The notes under the pieces were generated by a model. It was given only the letters and a program-made list of their open reading frames with translations, ran no database searches and was not told the origin of the DNA. A DNA stretch of 64,000 bases, from contig JADKCK010000101.1 in NCBI GenBank assembly GCA_016718845.1, positions 1 to 64,000 on the forward strand. Direction: 5' to 3'. Each line of letters starts with the position of its first letter. Within the stretch, counting starts at the first letter, position 1. This DNA is from Sphingobacteriales bacterium. Lineage in GTDB: Bacteria > Bacteroidota > Bacteroidia > Chitinophagales > UBA2359. Made by a program: the position numbers and the translations under genes. This document shows positions 19,354 to 27,914 of this stretch, piece by piece.

Positions 19354-19677
19354 ATGAACGCAGATATCAATAATCCATCGCAGATAACCGCTATACGCGA
19401 CATATTGTTTGGCAACAATATGCAGGCATACGAAGCCGAGTTTAATGCCATAAAAGACCTAGTGGCACAAAACAAAGCAAATACCGACGAGCAACTACAG
19501 CAGCAATTAAGCCAAATAAACGAATCGTTGAATAATTTAGAGCAACGATTGATGCTTGCTGTTAAAAAAAATCACGAGGAGGTACTAGAAGAATTGCGCA
19601 AACTTGATAACGCCAAATTAGATAAGGTACAATTGGGTAAAATGTTTATCGAAATTGGCAATAAAATGTCTATCTAA
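19354..19677 (+). CDS. Small coiled-coil protein, first gene of the GTPase operon
   Basis: 107 residues starting MNADINNPSQITAIRDILFG. Residues about 25-85 are strongly heptad-patterned and glutamine/glutamate-rich (NAIKDLVAQNKANTDEQLQQ, then SQINESLNNLEQRL), ending in a short conserved-looking tail (DKVQLGKMFIEIGNKMS). There is no signal peptide or membrane segment, so it is cytoplasmic. The opening (DILFGNNMQAYEAEF) resembles the start of the longer second protein (dimer or adaptor helix). I do not know a function; the operon suggests an adaptor of the small GTPase. The gene is 82 bases before the next one. Confidence 0.75.
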   Translation: MNADINNPSQITAIRDILFGNNMQAYEAEFNAIKDLVAQNKANTDEQLQQQLSQINESLNNLEQRLMLAVKKNHEEVLEELRKLDNAKLDKVQLGKMFIEIGNKMSI

Positions 19678-19759
19678 TATTTTTGTTGTTGCAATTTAGT
19701 TACTAACACTGTTTGCTCAAGTTAAAACACCATCAAAATACAACTTTCAGTTTTATACC

Positions 19760-20665
19760 ATGAATAATATTTCGGCATTAGAACAGTTACAAGAACTGCT
19801 GCTAGCAAACGACCGCGATGCAGTACAACGGCTGCGCGATGAACTTGCCGAACTTAATTTTGATGTAACAGATTCGAAGAGTGACATAAGCCAACTAAAA
19901 AAGCTACTAGACGAGCTGCACGAAAACTGGGAAGACCCCGACCGCTTGGGCAACCGCCTTGACCCGCTGCTAAATCTAAAAATTCAGGAGATAAAAAGCA
20001 ATTTTTCGCAGCTTTTTGGCTACGAAATACGCAACACTGTAAAACAAGGCATCAGAAACTCGAAAGACGAATTTGTTGATGCCATTTACCCCATTGTAGG
20101 TAAAATGATACGCAAATATGTGCGGACACAATTCGATACTTTTTTGGATGATGTTGGAGCTCGTTTAGAAAGCGGCTTGTCGCCCAAATGGTGGATTAAC
20201 CGCATTAAAGGCTTGTTTGGCGGTGTAAGTAAAAGCGAATTGCTGTTGCGCGAAAGTATCTCGTATAAGCTCGAAGAAGTGTTTTTTATTCAGCACAATT
20301 CGGGCTTGTTGTTGGCAGCTTATTCGCGCAATAACACCATAGATTTAGACATGATTGCTGGTATGTTAACTGCCATAAAAAGTTTTGTTGGCGATGCTTT
20401 TGCACAAAAAAACGAACAAGACGACGATTTAGAGTCTATCTCGTATGGTTCTTATAAGGTAATGCTCACCAATTTTCATAGTTACTATGCTGCCTCGGTG
20501 GTATCGGGTATTATGAACAATACCCAAAAAGAACAACTCGAAGACCACCTTGTAAGCTTTGCCGAACAACACATACCAAGCGATATAAGCGATGTAACTA
20601 ATCATTTATACGAAGACCTTTCGGTTAGATTGAAAGAAGATTTCGACAATATAATAAAAAATTAA
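19760..20665 (+). CDS. Coiled-coil protein with longin/roadblock-like domain, GTPase partner candidate
   Basis: 301 residues, soluble. N-terminal coiled coil (1-60, ALEQLQELLLANDRDAVQRL). Then a helical block (VDAIYPIVGKMIRKYVRTQF, SGLSPKWWINRIKGLFGGVSK, SELLLRESISYKLEEVFFIQ) that resembles the N-terminal region of some proteins annotated as OmpA family, but no OmpA domain is present. The next segment, VFFIQHNSGLLLAAYSRNNT...DLDMIAGMLTAIKSFVGDAF (about 174-215), has the strand-hairpin-helix pattern of roadblock/longin folds, which in MglB and eukaryotic regulators bind small GTPases. It is 14 bases before the GTPase gene. Role as regulator or effector of that GTPase is my inference. Confidence 0.7.
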   Translation: MNNISALEQLQELLLANDRDAVQRLRDELAELNFDVTDSKSDISQLKKLLDELHENWEDPDRLGNRLDPLLNLKIQEIKSNFSQLFGYEIRNTVKQGIRNSKDEFVDAIYPIVGKMIRKYVRTQFDTFLDDVGARLESGLSPKWWINRIKGLFGGVSKSELLLRESISYKLEEVFFIQHNSGLLLAAYSRNNTIDLDMIAGMLTAIKSFVGDAFAQKNEQDDDLESISYGSYKVMLTNFHSYYAASVVSGIMNNTQKEQLEDHLVSFAEQHIPSDISDVTNHLYEDLSVRLKEDFDNIIKN

Positions 20666-20679
20666 CAACCATTCCGACT

Positions 20680-21177
20680 ATGCAATCTGTTAGCAAAAAA
20701 ATAATATTATCGGGCAGATTTTGTGTAGGCAAAACGTCGCTTATAAGTCGTTTTGTTTATCAGCGTTTTGCGTTTACCTATCAAACTACTTTGGGTGTAC
20801 GCATTGACCGAAAAACGGTGCAACTAGATAACCTAAGCATGAACATGATTATATGGGACGTAGGCGGCGAACAAACACAATCGCGCATACCCGACTCGTA
20901 TTACTTGGGTAGTAGCGGCGTTATTTATGTGTTTGATACCACAAGCCCCGATAGTTTTTTACAAATTACCGACGACTTAACGTATATAAAAAACAAACTG
21001 CCGCAAGTGCCCATTATTACCGTTGGTAATAAGGTAGACTTGCTTGATGAAGCAACACTTGCCGAAATGAAAAAAATGTTGCCCATTACCGCCGATTTTT
21101 ATGCCAGCGCACTTGATGGCACCAATGTTGAAAATATTTTTTTAAAGTTAGCAGAATCTATTATTAATGTCAATTAA
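20680..21177 (+). CDS. Bacterial Arf/Rab-like small GTPase
   Basis: 165-residue Ras-superfamily GTPase domain without extra domains. G1: GRFCVGKTS (12-20). G2: T37 in YQTTLGV. G3: WDVGGEQ (59-65), Arf-like, with Glu at the position of the catalytic Gln of Ras. G4: GNKVDL (116-121), giving guanine specificity. G5: ASAL (142-145). No lipidation motif at the C-terminus. The Glu for Gln change suggests slow intrinsic hydrolysis and need for a partner. The stop overlaps the next gene by 11 bases, so the two are translationally coupled. Bacterial relatives include MglA and the Rab/Rag-like families of unknown function; it is not MglA, whose signature motifs are absent. Confidence 0.92.
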   Translation: MQSVSKKIILSGRFCVGKTSLISRFVYQRFAFTYQTTLGVRIDRKTVQLDNLSMNMIIWDVGGEQTQSRIPDSYYLGSSGVIYVFDTTSPDSFLQITDDLTYIKNKLPQVPIITVGNKVDLLDEATLAEMKKMLPITADFYASALDGTNVENIFLKLAESIINVN

Positions 21178-22213
21178 TGATTACAAATTAGCTTTCGCAC
21201 AGCGCAGCCTACAAATTGTGTTGTTTAACCAACAAGGCGTGCCAGTTGAGTCGTGTAATACGTTTATTAACCTAACAGAATACCACGAAAAACAACATTC
21301 GCTTTTCGAGGTCTTCCCGTTTCTGGATAGCCTAAAAAAACATTTGCTAAGTTTGCCCCTCGACGGAAGCGAAATCCATTTCCCGCGTGTTGAGTTTAGC
21401 CATAACCAAACAGATTGGTTTTTGGATAATACCTTTTACCGTAGCGTATCACAACCTGAACTTATAGTTTGGGTACTTAGCCGCTTTGAAGACGACCGAC
21501 GGTACCTGCGCGAAATTCAACAAGAACGAAACGAATTGGTAGTGCAAAAAAGTAGCTTACCCAATCGAACTCAAATACTACAACAAGCCGCACAAATGGA
21601 ACTACTTAGGCAAACTCAACTGCTTGAACATAATTATCAAGAAAACTGCCAAAAGCCACTCCAAAATACCCTAAATAAATTACAAACCATTGCCCAAAAC
21701 CTACACGAATATGTGGGTAATATGTACTTGCGCGAGCTAAACCAATGGGTGCAACTAAGCCAACAACAACTAAACACCAACAATCCTTTTTTTGCCCAAT
21801 GGCAACCACAATCAACTACAAACCAAACGTTTGTGGCAAGCAATGCCCTACAAATGGCTATTACTGCCTTTAAAGTTTACAACCCTAATGTGCATGTATT
21901 TTTAGAAACTAATAGCACATTGCCCAATAATTTAATAGGCAATGTACATTTGTTAAGTCAGCTTTTTTTTGTATTACTACACGAAGCAGACCATAGTAAC
22001 AATAAAATAAAGATACATCTAGAAGAAGAAAATAGAACAGCAGAAGATACCCAATTGTGTATTTTATTGCCAATTGAACAAGTAAATATGCCCTATATAC
22101 ACATAAAAAAATTAACAGAACAACTAAATGGCACACTAAGCAGCCATATTGCCCCCAATAACACCCCGCAACTAAGCATAAAACTGCCCTTTGCACTCGA
22201 AAACCAAAATTAA
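21167..22213 (+). CDS. Degenerate histidine-kinase-like protein (pseudokinase), last gene of the GTPase operon
   Basis: 348 residues, soluble. Residues 1-115 look like a PAS domain (LQIVLFNQQGVPVESCN...). A coiled coil follows (RYLREIQQERNELVVQKSSL) leading to a helical hairpin that sits where the dimerisation/phosphotransfer domain would be. In NYQENCQKPLQNTLNKLQ the P-L pair of an H-box is kept but the phospho-acceptor histidine is missing. The C-terminal part follows the ATPase fold (IGNVHLLSQLFFVLLHEADH at the N-box, LSIKLPF at the end) but lacks the DxGxG and GxGxG boxes. It is probably a non-catalytic scaffold. It overlaps the GTPase gene by 11 bases, which points to one complex. Confidence 0.72.
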   Translation: MSINDYKLAFAQRSLQIVLFNQQGVPVESCNTFINLTEYHEKQHSLFEVFPFLDSLKKHLLSLPLDGSEIHFPRVEFSHNQTDWFLDNTFYRSVSQPELIVWVLSRFEDDRRYLREIQQERNELVVQKSSLPNRTQILQQAAQMELLRQTQLLEHNYQENCQKPLQNTLNKLQTIAQNLHEYVGNMYLRELNQWVQLSQQQLNTNNPFFAQWQPQSTTNQTFVASNALQMAITAFKVYNPNVHVFLETNSTLPNNLIGNVHLLSQLFFVLLHEADHSNNKIKIHLEEENRTAEDTQLCILLPIEQVNMPYIHIKKLTEQLNGTLSSHIAPNNTPQLSIKLPFALENQN

Positions 22214-22244
22214 TGCCCATTAAGCATTTTTTTTTGACAAAAAC

Positions 22245-22275
22245 TTGGTAATTACTCAATAAACACTTACCTTTG
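22245..22275 (+). promoter_or_regulatory. Promoter of tRNA-Met
   Basis: TTG (22245-22247), 20 bases, TACCTTTG (22268-22275): a full match to the Bacteroidota vegetative promoter, 12 bases before the mature tRNA. Confidence 0.8.
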
Positions 22276-22287
22276 CACCCAGATTTT

Positions 22288-22361
22288 GGCAGGGTAGCTC
22301 AGTTGGTTAGAGCGTTGGATTCATAACCCAAAGGTCACGGGTTCAACTCCCGTCCCCGCTA
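22288..22361 (+). tRNA. tRNA-Met (CAT), elongator type
   Basis: 74 bases with a full cloverleaf: acceptor GGCAGGG/CCCCGCT, TA at 8-9, D arm GCTC...GAGC, anticodon arm TTGGA-TTCATAA-CCCAA with CAT at 22322-22324, variable AGGTC, T arm ACGGG-TTCAACT-CCCGT. CCA is not encoded. The acceptor stem has one A-C mismatch (fourth pair), where GC is usual. No initiator features are seen. A tRNA-Ile2 (lysidine-modified CAT) is the alternative. Confidence 0.93.
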
Positions 22362-22379
22362 CTATATTTTGTATAAGTT

Positions 22380-22419
22380 AATAGCTCGCACTTCGTTAAG
22401 TGCGAGCTATACTTTTTTG
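22380..22419 (+). terminator. Terminator of the tRNA gene
   Basis: ATAGCTCGCACTT, CGTT loop, AAGTGCGAGCTAT: perfect 13-bp stem, then AC and six Ts. Confidence 0.9.
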
Positions 22420-22450
22420 TCTTCACAAAAAATATTTGCAAAATAATACG

Positions 22451-23332
22451 TTAATACTCAAGCCCGTACCGCTCAATAAAAGCTCCCCAAAAAGCCTTCG
22501 CCGAGCCTGTTCCATTGTCCGTCAACGACTCGGCTATTTGTATCCGCTTTATACCATCAAGCCTATAGCCTTTTACAATGCCCGTACAAGCATTTTCTAC
22601 CAGCCCTTGTTGCTCGTAACCTTCGGGGGTTTGTTGATACAACCACGAGTTCCAACAATCGCCACCACAACCACAATTGCTATACGTATAAAATAAGTTA
22701 GGTGCAATATAAGTTGGATTAGGATAATCTTCAAACCCTTTTACCATTGCCAAACTATTGTTTTTGTACTCAAATACATGATAATATTCGTTCATTGGTC
22801 GGTCGTTATGGTACCATTCTGGCTCGGAGGTATGCACTAACAACTCTTGTTGTCCGTCTAAGTCAAAATCGTGTATAGCTACCGCTACATTCTCGTAATA
22901 ACCGCTTAGGTGTTTGGTAAAAAAAGTTTCGGTAGGTTCGTTTCTTTCCGATAATTCAAATAAATGAACATTAACCCTATAATCATTGTCGCTATTTACC
23001 AAGGCATCAGCAATATAAATCAACACCGCATGTCGTTTTTGTGGGTCAAAAAAATTGCCAATACTTAAAAAAACATCGGCATCGGCATAATAATACGCTG
23101 CATCAGCCAAATGGCGCTGAAGCAACTCAAAACTACGTGCTCTGATATACCGTAATGTATTATCTTTATCTAACCTAAACCGCATAGACATAGGCGAGGG
23201 TCCATCATAGGCACAACCCTTTGTTGCTATCATCAACGAATCGGCGTAATAAGAGCCATTTTGGGCAGATGCAGCTAGCGAAAACAAAAAAAAGATAATT
23301 ATGGAGCTAAGAAAAGCCTTTATTGTTTGCAT
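22451..23332 (-). CDS. Exported FG-GAP-like protein of unknown function
   Basis: About 293 residues from the ATG at 23332, where MQTIKAFLSSIIIFFLFSLAASA is a clear signal peptide; an ATG at 23449 would add 39 residues ahead of it and lies upstream of the promoter. The body has one calcium-binding FG-GAP-like repeat (VAVAIHDFDLDGQQELLV), an aromatic-rich segment, and a CGCGGDC cysteine cluster (about residue 225). No T9SS sorting domain. I do not know the function. Confidence 0.7.
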   Translation of the reverse strand: MQTIKAFLSSIIIFFLFSLAASAQNGSYYADSLMIATKGCAYDGPSPMSMRFRLDKDNTLRYIRARSFELLQRHLADAAYYYADADVFLSIGNFFDPQKRHAVLIYIADALVNSDNDYRVNVHLFELSERNEPTETFFTKHLSGYYENVAVAIHDFDLDGQQELLVHTSEPEWYHNDRPMNEYYHVFEYKNNSLAMVKGFEDYPNPTYIAPNLFYTYSNCGCGGDCWNSWLYQQTPEGYEQQGLVENACTGIVKGYRLDGIKRIQIAESLTDNGTGSAKAFWGAFIERYGLEY

Positions 23333-23373
23333 AAATTTTGTGTCTTTGAAAAGTAATGAACTATTAAACGATG

Positions 23374-23381
23374 CAAAATTA
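23374..23381 (-). promoter_or_regulatory. -7 element for the FG-GAP-like gene
   Basis: Minus-strand TAATTTTG fits TAnnTTTG, 42 bases before the ATG at 23332. It lies downstream of the longer alternative start, which argues against that start. Confidence 0.5.
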
Positions 23382-23526
23382 TGTTTTTTTGACACAAAAA
23401 CAGCTATGTTAAGCAATTTTTTACGCAAAATTAAGGCTATTTGCCCCAATTTATCAAAATCACTCCATACAATGCCCCAAATTACATGCTATAACTACTA
23501 TAATAAATCAATCAATAAACCCTTAA

Positions 23527-24696
23527 CTATTGCTCGCTAACAAAACTTCCTACCCATTTATCGTTTGGGTTAGGCAGCAAATTTCCTTGTCTAAATCCAA
23601 TGGTGCAAGCTTTATTAGGCACATAATACACCGCCGTTCGATAGGTATTGCCTTGCAAATCGGTGGGCAATAATGGTAAAGGTTGATAAATTAACGAATG
23701 TGGTGGATAAGCCTCGTGGTTAGACAATAGCACTTTGCCTTTTTCGTCGAAAATGGTGGTGTGCGTGCCTTCTACTCCCCAGATAGGTTTAGCCATATAT
23801 TTGCTATATCGGGCGGGCGGTTGTAAGGTGGTGGGCAATAGTAAATCGTTAAATTTATACCACTCCCACAAATAGCGCTGTACCCCCACCGATTGCCACA
23901 ACATGGTATAGGGTGGGTTTATCATCACCACTTTTTTATGCAAAATTAGGTTAGCAATACTATCTAAAAGCGGTAAATGGTCAAAGGCAAGGTCTTCCCA
24001 ATCGGCAAGCAGGCAGCAAAAATCAAAGTTTCGGTACCTGTCCCAACCATCGTCTACCACCATGCCTTCGGTGGGCGACAAAATTACGTCTTCTATTGCT
24101 TTGTGTTCTATGGCAAAGCCTGCTTTTTGAGCTACCATTGTTAGGGTATTGCGCGTGGCTGTGCTAGGTTTTTGGTGGGCAAAGTAGGTTAGCAACAAAG
24201 TAGCCTTTTTTTGTGGATTGGCAGCTAACAAATGGCTTAGCTGTGCTACTAATGCCGTTTCGAAGGGTGCATTTTGGGCTAATTGATTGATTTTGAGGTG
24301 ATGATTTTGCAAAATAGTGGCTTCAAATAGCCTGTCAAATACTTCGTTGTCGGCATGGCAGGCAAGCAGTTTTATGGGCAAATTAGCCACTCCGCCAGCC
24401 AAATCAAAACGCAAACAAAGGGGCAAATGTTGGTGTTTGTGTTGCCAAGTAAAATTTATTATATCAAGCATATTATAAGGCATATCAATACCTTTCCATT
24501 TTTGCTCGGCAATAATTTGGTCGGTTGCCGAGGTGTATAGTTGATAAAGCAACTGAACAGCAGCTGTTAAAGCATTTATTTGCCCAAGGTTTAGCGGTAT
24601 TAGCTGGTTGGCTATATATTTTTGATGTAGGGCATAATGCTGCGGCAGTTGGGCGTCAACATCTGCCGATAAAGAGGTGTTGTATATGGGTATCAT
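23527..24696 (-). CDS. Glutathionylspermidine synthase family protein (ATP-grasp)
   Basis: 389 residues, the size of the YgiC/YjfC group, which carries the synthetase half of glutathionylspermidine synthase without the amidase. Seen: WKGIDMPYNMLDIINFTW, CLRFDLAGGVANLPIKLLAC (the pre-ATP-grasp part), DDGWDRYRNFDFCCLLADWED (acidic, metal-binding candidates), then the ATP-binding half NPPYTMLWQ, LLPTTLQPPARYSKYMAKPIWGVEG (Lys and glycine loop) and a TAVYYVPNKACTIGFRQG ending. It should form an amide or peptide bond with ATP, but substrates of this subgroup are not established. Single gene with a plausible upstream poly-A tract and a terminator on its 5' side belonging to the neighbour. Confidence 0.85.
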   Translation of the reverse strand: MIPIYNTSLSADVDAQLPQHYALHQKYIANQLIPLNLGQINALTAAVQLLYQLYTSATDQIIAEQKWKGIDMPYNMLDIINFTWQHKHQHLPLCLRFDLAGGVANLPIKLLACHADNEVFDRLFEATILQNHHLKINQLAQNAPFETALVAQLSHLLAANPQKKATLLLTYFAHQKPSTATRNTLTMVAQKAGFAIEHKAIEDVILSPTEGMVVDDGWDRYRNFDFCCLLADWEDLAFDHLPLLDSIANLILHKKVVMINPPYTMLWQSVGVQRYLWEWYKFNDLLLPTTLQPPARYSKYMAKPIWGVEGTHTTIFDEKGKVLLSNHEAYPPHSLIYQPLPLLPTDLQGNTYRTAVYYVPNKACTIGFRQGNLLPNPNDKWVGSFVSEQ

Positions 24697-24816
24697 TTTG
24701 CAGTGCAGGGTTTTGTTGGCTCAAAGTTAGGTATTTTTGGGTGATGTATACAAAAAAAAAAAAAACTACAAAAAAAAAACCCTTTTCCTTTCCCCTTCGT
24801 AGGCCTTTCCATCCCC

Positions 24817-24860
24817 AAAAAAACAGCCATTCCAAACTTCATGGAGTGGCTGTTTTTTTT
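24817..24860. terminator. Hairpin between MscS and glutathionylspermidine synthase-like genes
   Basis: AAACAGCCATTCCA, loop AACTTCA, TGGAGTGGCTGTTT with one G-T pair, T8 on the plus strand and A7 on the left arm giving a T run on the minus strand. On the minus strand it lies upstream of 23527-24696 and downstream of 24889, so it most likely ends the MscS transcript. A further A-rich tract (24752-24780) lies next to it. Confidence 0.7.
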
Positions 24861-24888
24861 TGCACTTATCATCATCAAACCAAGCTCT

Positions 24889-25701
24889 TTAATTTAATTT
24901 TCGCTCGATAGTAATTTGGTGTGGATAAGGTATCTCGATACCTGCTTCGTCGAGGGCAATTTTGGCAGCCTCTAACAATTGCACCTCTAAGGGTTTGGCA
25001 TCAGCAGCATAGCACCAAGGGCGCATCAGTAAATTAACGCTGCTATCGCCCAAAGCCGATACTACTAGTTTAGGTTCGGGGGTTTGTAGCACTAAGGGGT
25101 TTTGCAGCATTACGTTAATTAGCACTTGTCGGGTTTGTTCAAGGTTGGCATTGTACGACACACCCAAGGGTATGTTAAGCCTATATGCCCCCGACCGCGA
25201 TAAATTAATGATTTTATGATTGGCTAACTCGCCATTTGGTATATAGATAAATGCTTTATCGTTGGTTTCTAAAAGGGTTTGGAATAGGTTAATTTCGCGC
25301 ACAAACCCCTGCGAGCCTTGTGCGTCAATAAATTCGCCTACTTTAATGGGGCGCAAAACCAACAGCAAAGCACCACCTGCCAAATTAGACAGGCTGCCCT
25401 GCAATGCCAAACCTACTGCTAAACCCGCAGCACTTAATACTGCCAAAAACGAGGTGGTTTGTATACCAAGCGTAGATGCCACAGCCAAAAACAAGGCTAT
25501 TTTTAGCAATGTCGATAAAATGGCAGTAGCTGGCGTTACCAATGTTTGGTCTATTTCGCGTTTATGCAAAAAATGCCGAAACGATTTTACGCCTAAACTA
25601 ATAATATACCAACCAACAAACAGTACCAATATGCCTCCAATCATGGTGGTTCCATATTGTAAAAGGCGGTCTATAACAACTGAATTTAGTAATTTATCCA
25701 T
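24889..25701 (-). CDS. MscS-family mechanosensitive channel
   Basis: 270 residues, small-conductance type. Three N-terminal helices: about 18-36 (TTMIGGILVLFVGWYIISLG), 62-80 and the pore helix TM3 in AAGLAVGLALQGSLSNLAGG, which shows the glycine/alanine packing of MscS. The beta domain follows (LRPIKVGEFIDAQGSQGFVREINLFQT, IYIPNGELANHKIINLS), then the alpha/beta C-terminal domain ending IEIPYPHQITIERKLN. It releases solutes when the inner membrane is stretched. All parts are complete. Not obviously linked to its neighbours. Confidence 0.95.
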   Translation of the reverse strand: MDKLLNSVVIDRLLQYGTTMIGGILVLFVGWYIISLGVKSFRHFLHKREIDQTLVTPATAILSTLLKIALFLAVASTLGIQTTSFLAVLSAAGLAVGLALQGSLSNLAGGALLLVLRPIKVGEFIDAQGSQGFVREINLFQTLLETNDKAFIYIPNGELANHKIINLSRSGAYRLNIPLGVSYNANLEQTRQVLINVMLQNPLVLQTPEPKLVVSALGDSSVNLLMRPWCYAADAKPLEVQLLEAAKIALDEAGIEIPYPHQITIERKLN

Positions 25702-25815
25702 AACAAAAAATAAATTTACATAAAGATTAACTTACAAAATAGCACAATTTTAACCTTAGCCTCATACCATATCTGCCCAAAACTAGGTGTTAAAACGTTT
25801 TTTATGCCTCAAAAG

Positions 25816-26832
25816 TTATAAACTAAAAGTAGGGTCTATGTGTTTTACTATTTGTTGGCGTAAGTCATCAATGGTGAGCCACTCGGTGTTGCGCCCCGAG
25901 TTGTAGGTAAAGCCAAAGGGCACTAAGGCTCCGTTTCGTTTTTCGGCATACTCTTCGCGCGTCCAGCGGGCGGTAGCGGGGCATATCACATAGCAGGTGT
26001 CTAACTCAACGGTGTTCAACGAGTCGGATTCGGTGATAAGGTCTTCGTGTAGTTTTTCGCCGGGTCTGATACCTACTACTTCTTGTTTGCAATGTGGGGC
26101 AATAGCTGTTGCCACGTCGGTAATCCGATACGAGGGTATTTTAGGCACGTACAACTCGCCGCCCCATTGGTGTTCAAGGGCATACATAACTAGTTCAACA
26201 CCCTCTTCGAGCGATATGTTAAAGCGCGTCATGTCGGGGTGTGTAATGGGTAGGGTTCCTTCGTTTCGTTTGGCTAAAAAGAAGGGTATCACCGACCCGC
26301 GCGAGCCAATAACATTGCCGTATCTGACCACCGAAAAACGCACATCGCGCGAGCCTTTCATGTTGTTGGCAGCCACAAACAATTTATCGCTGCACAATTT
26401 GGTGGCTCCGTATAGGTTAATAGGGGCAGCAGCTTTGTCGGTTGATAATGCCACAACTTGTTTAACGCCCGAGTCTAAGGCGGCATTAATTACGTTTTCG
26501 GCACCAATAACATTGGTTTTTATACACTCCATGGGGTTATACTCGGCGGCAGGCACTTGTTTTAGGGCTGCGGCATGTATAATAATGTCTATACCTTCGC
26601 AGGCACGTTTAAAGCGCTCGCCATCTCTGATATCGCCAATAAAATAGCGTATAGCCGGGTAACGCTGTGCCGAAAAGTGCTGCGACATTTCGAACTGTTT
26701 TAACTCATCGCGCGAGTAAACAACTAAGCGCTTAACTTGTGGAAAACGGGCAAAGGTCATTTCGACAAACTTTTTGCCAAACGAGCCTGTTCCGCCCGTT
26801 ACTAATATCGATTTACCGTTTAGGTCTAACAT
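25816..26832 (-). CDS. pseB: UDP-GlcNAc 4,6-dehydratase (inverting), PseB type
   Basis: About 338 residues from the ATG at 26832; an in-frame ATG at 26985 would add 51 residues and start upstream of the promoter, so it is rejected. The extended SDR enzyme has GGTGSFGKKF (NADP loop, residues about 12-21), DIRDGERF, AAALKQVPAAEYNPMECIKT (the catalytic-site lysine region of PseB), STDKAAAPINLYGATK with the YxxxK pair, and RYGNVIGSRGSVIPFF. It makes UDP-4-keto-L-sugars for pseudaminic acid or related 6-deoxy sugars. No pseC or other sugar gene is in this window, so the pathway is split or the product feeds another glycan. Confidence 0.93.
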   Translation of the reverse strand: MLDLNGKSILVTGGTGSFGKKFVEMTFARFPQVKRLVVYSRDELKQFEMSQHFSAQRYPAIRYFIGDIRDGERFKRACEGIDIIIHAAALKQVPAAEYNPMECIKTNVIGAENVINAALDSGVKQVVALSTDKAAAPINLYGATKLCSDKLFVAANNMKGSRDVRFSVVRYGNVIGSRGSVIPFFLAKRNEGTLPITHPDMTRFNISLEEGVELVMYALEHQWGGELYVPKIPSYRITDVATAIAPHCKQEVVGIRPGEKLHEDLITESDSLNTVELDTCYVICPATARWTREEYAEKRNGALVPFGFTYNSGRNTEWLTIDDLRQQIVKHIDPTFSL

Positions 26833-26858
26833 ATTGACGTTGTATGTAATAAATTGTG

Positions 26859-26889
26859 CAAAGATAGGGCATATTACTGCCCCAAACAA
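26859..26889 (-). promoter_or_regulatory. Promoter of pseB
   Basis: On the minus strand TTG (26889-26887), 20 bases, TATCTTTG (26866-26859): a complete Bacteroidota promoter, 27 bases before the start codon at 26832. Confidence 0.75.
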
Positions 26890-27135
26890 AACAAAAAGTT
26901 TGTTTGTTTTGTTTTTCGGAGCAAAAGTAGCAATTTTGCACGATGAAAAGGCATTATTTTTGCTAAGATAGCTAAATATGGGCAATTTTATTGCTTTTGG
27001 CTGATGATGAACGGGCTACAAGGGGCTGTTAGACAATTTGGACATCAAAATACAGACCTATTTTATTCGCAACATTACCACATCGCAACATCGCAACATC
27101 ACCGCATCGCAACATCAACACATCACAATAACATC

Positions 27136-27855
27136 ATGAAAAAAATCACTTCTTTTATTTGTTTGCTAGCAATTTTGGCAAGTTGTAACAACACTCCCAA
27201 CCAAAACCAAACACCTCCGGCACCTACAACAACTAATAACACAACTGATACTACTAATACCCAATCGGGTAATACTATTACGGTAAAAGCACTTATTATT
27301 ATCGACCAAATTATGGGCAATTTGCGCCCATGGGTTGAGTTTTATCAACACAAAAACTCGGCGTTTGATGTGGGAAATTTGGCATTTACAGCCACTCAAA
27401 AAAGTAAGTTAATGACTTCGTCGTTTGAGATGAGTAAAGATTTTAACGAACAGTATGGCAAATGGCTTATTCCATCGCCCAACAAACAGCGCGTACTTGA
27501 TTTGTACAGCTATAACCTAGTGATAGAACGCGATAAATTAGGCAAATGGAACTGTAAAGGCTTAAATTCCGACTCGGAGGTAAGCGTAATTGACCCATCT
27601 GCCAAAACCAAAACACGTTTATTGTTTATGGGACCCGGCACCACCATCGAAAACGGTTTTTGGTTAGATGATAATAATGTGGTGATAGTTGGCATTGGCA
27701 TCAATAATCAGTACAATGCACCTAACCCTATTTTGTGGCAGATAAACTTAATCACCCAAGAAATAGACCAATTTGATTATCTCGATAACTTAAAAATACC
27801 CACCTTAGACAGTTACCTAAAAGAACAACGTTTTAAAGGATTAAGGTGTTTTTAA
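27136..27855 (+). CDS. Lipoprotein of unknown function
   Basis: 239 residues from the ATG at 27136: MKKITSFICLLAILASC is a lipoprotein signal peptide with lipobox LASC. A threonine/asparagine/glutamine-rich linker follows (residues about 18-50), as in surface-exposed Bacteroidota lipoproteins. The rest reads as beta strands (RVLDLYSYNLVIERDKLGKW, TRLLFMGPGTTIENGFWLDD, NNVVIVGIGI, PILWQINLITQEIDQFDYLD), like a small propeller fragment. An upstream start at 27004 would add 44 residues translated from CATCGCAACA-type short repeats and is rejected. Function not recognised. Confidence 0.75.
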   Translation: MKKITSFICLLAILASCNNTPNQNQTPPAPTTTNNTTDTTNTQSGNTITVKALIIIDQIMGNLRPWVEFYQHKNSAFDVGNLAFTATQKSKLMTSSFEMSKDFNEQYGKWLIPSPNKQRVLDLYSYNLVIERDKLGKWNCKGLNSDSEVSVIDPSAKTKTRLLFMGPGTTIENGFWLDDNNVVIVGIGINNQYNAPNPILWQINLITQEIDQFDYLDNLKIPTLDSYLKEQRFKGLRCF

Positions 27856-27914
27856 ATTTGATACCAGCATTGAAAAATAATAAATGGCTACTCAAATTAC
27901 ACCAGTTTGTTTTT

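Noticed and set aside
20680..21177. Assignment of the GTPase as MglA
   Set aside because: The G3 box is Arf-like WDVGGE, the usual MglA signature is missing, and no classical MglB of about 150 residues is adjacent.
24525..24911. Plus-strand gene of 128 residues
   Set aside because: Covers the start of another gene in antisense, a poly-A tract and a terminator.
26833..26985. Longer pseB start
   Set aside because: A full promoter (26889-26859) lies inside this extension, and homology starts at 26832.
27004..27135. Longer start for the lipoprotein
   Set aside because: The extension is repeat-derived, and the lipoprotein signal starts at 27136.
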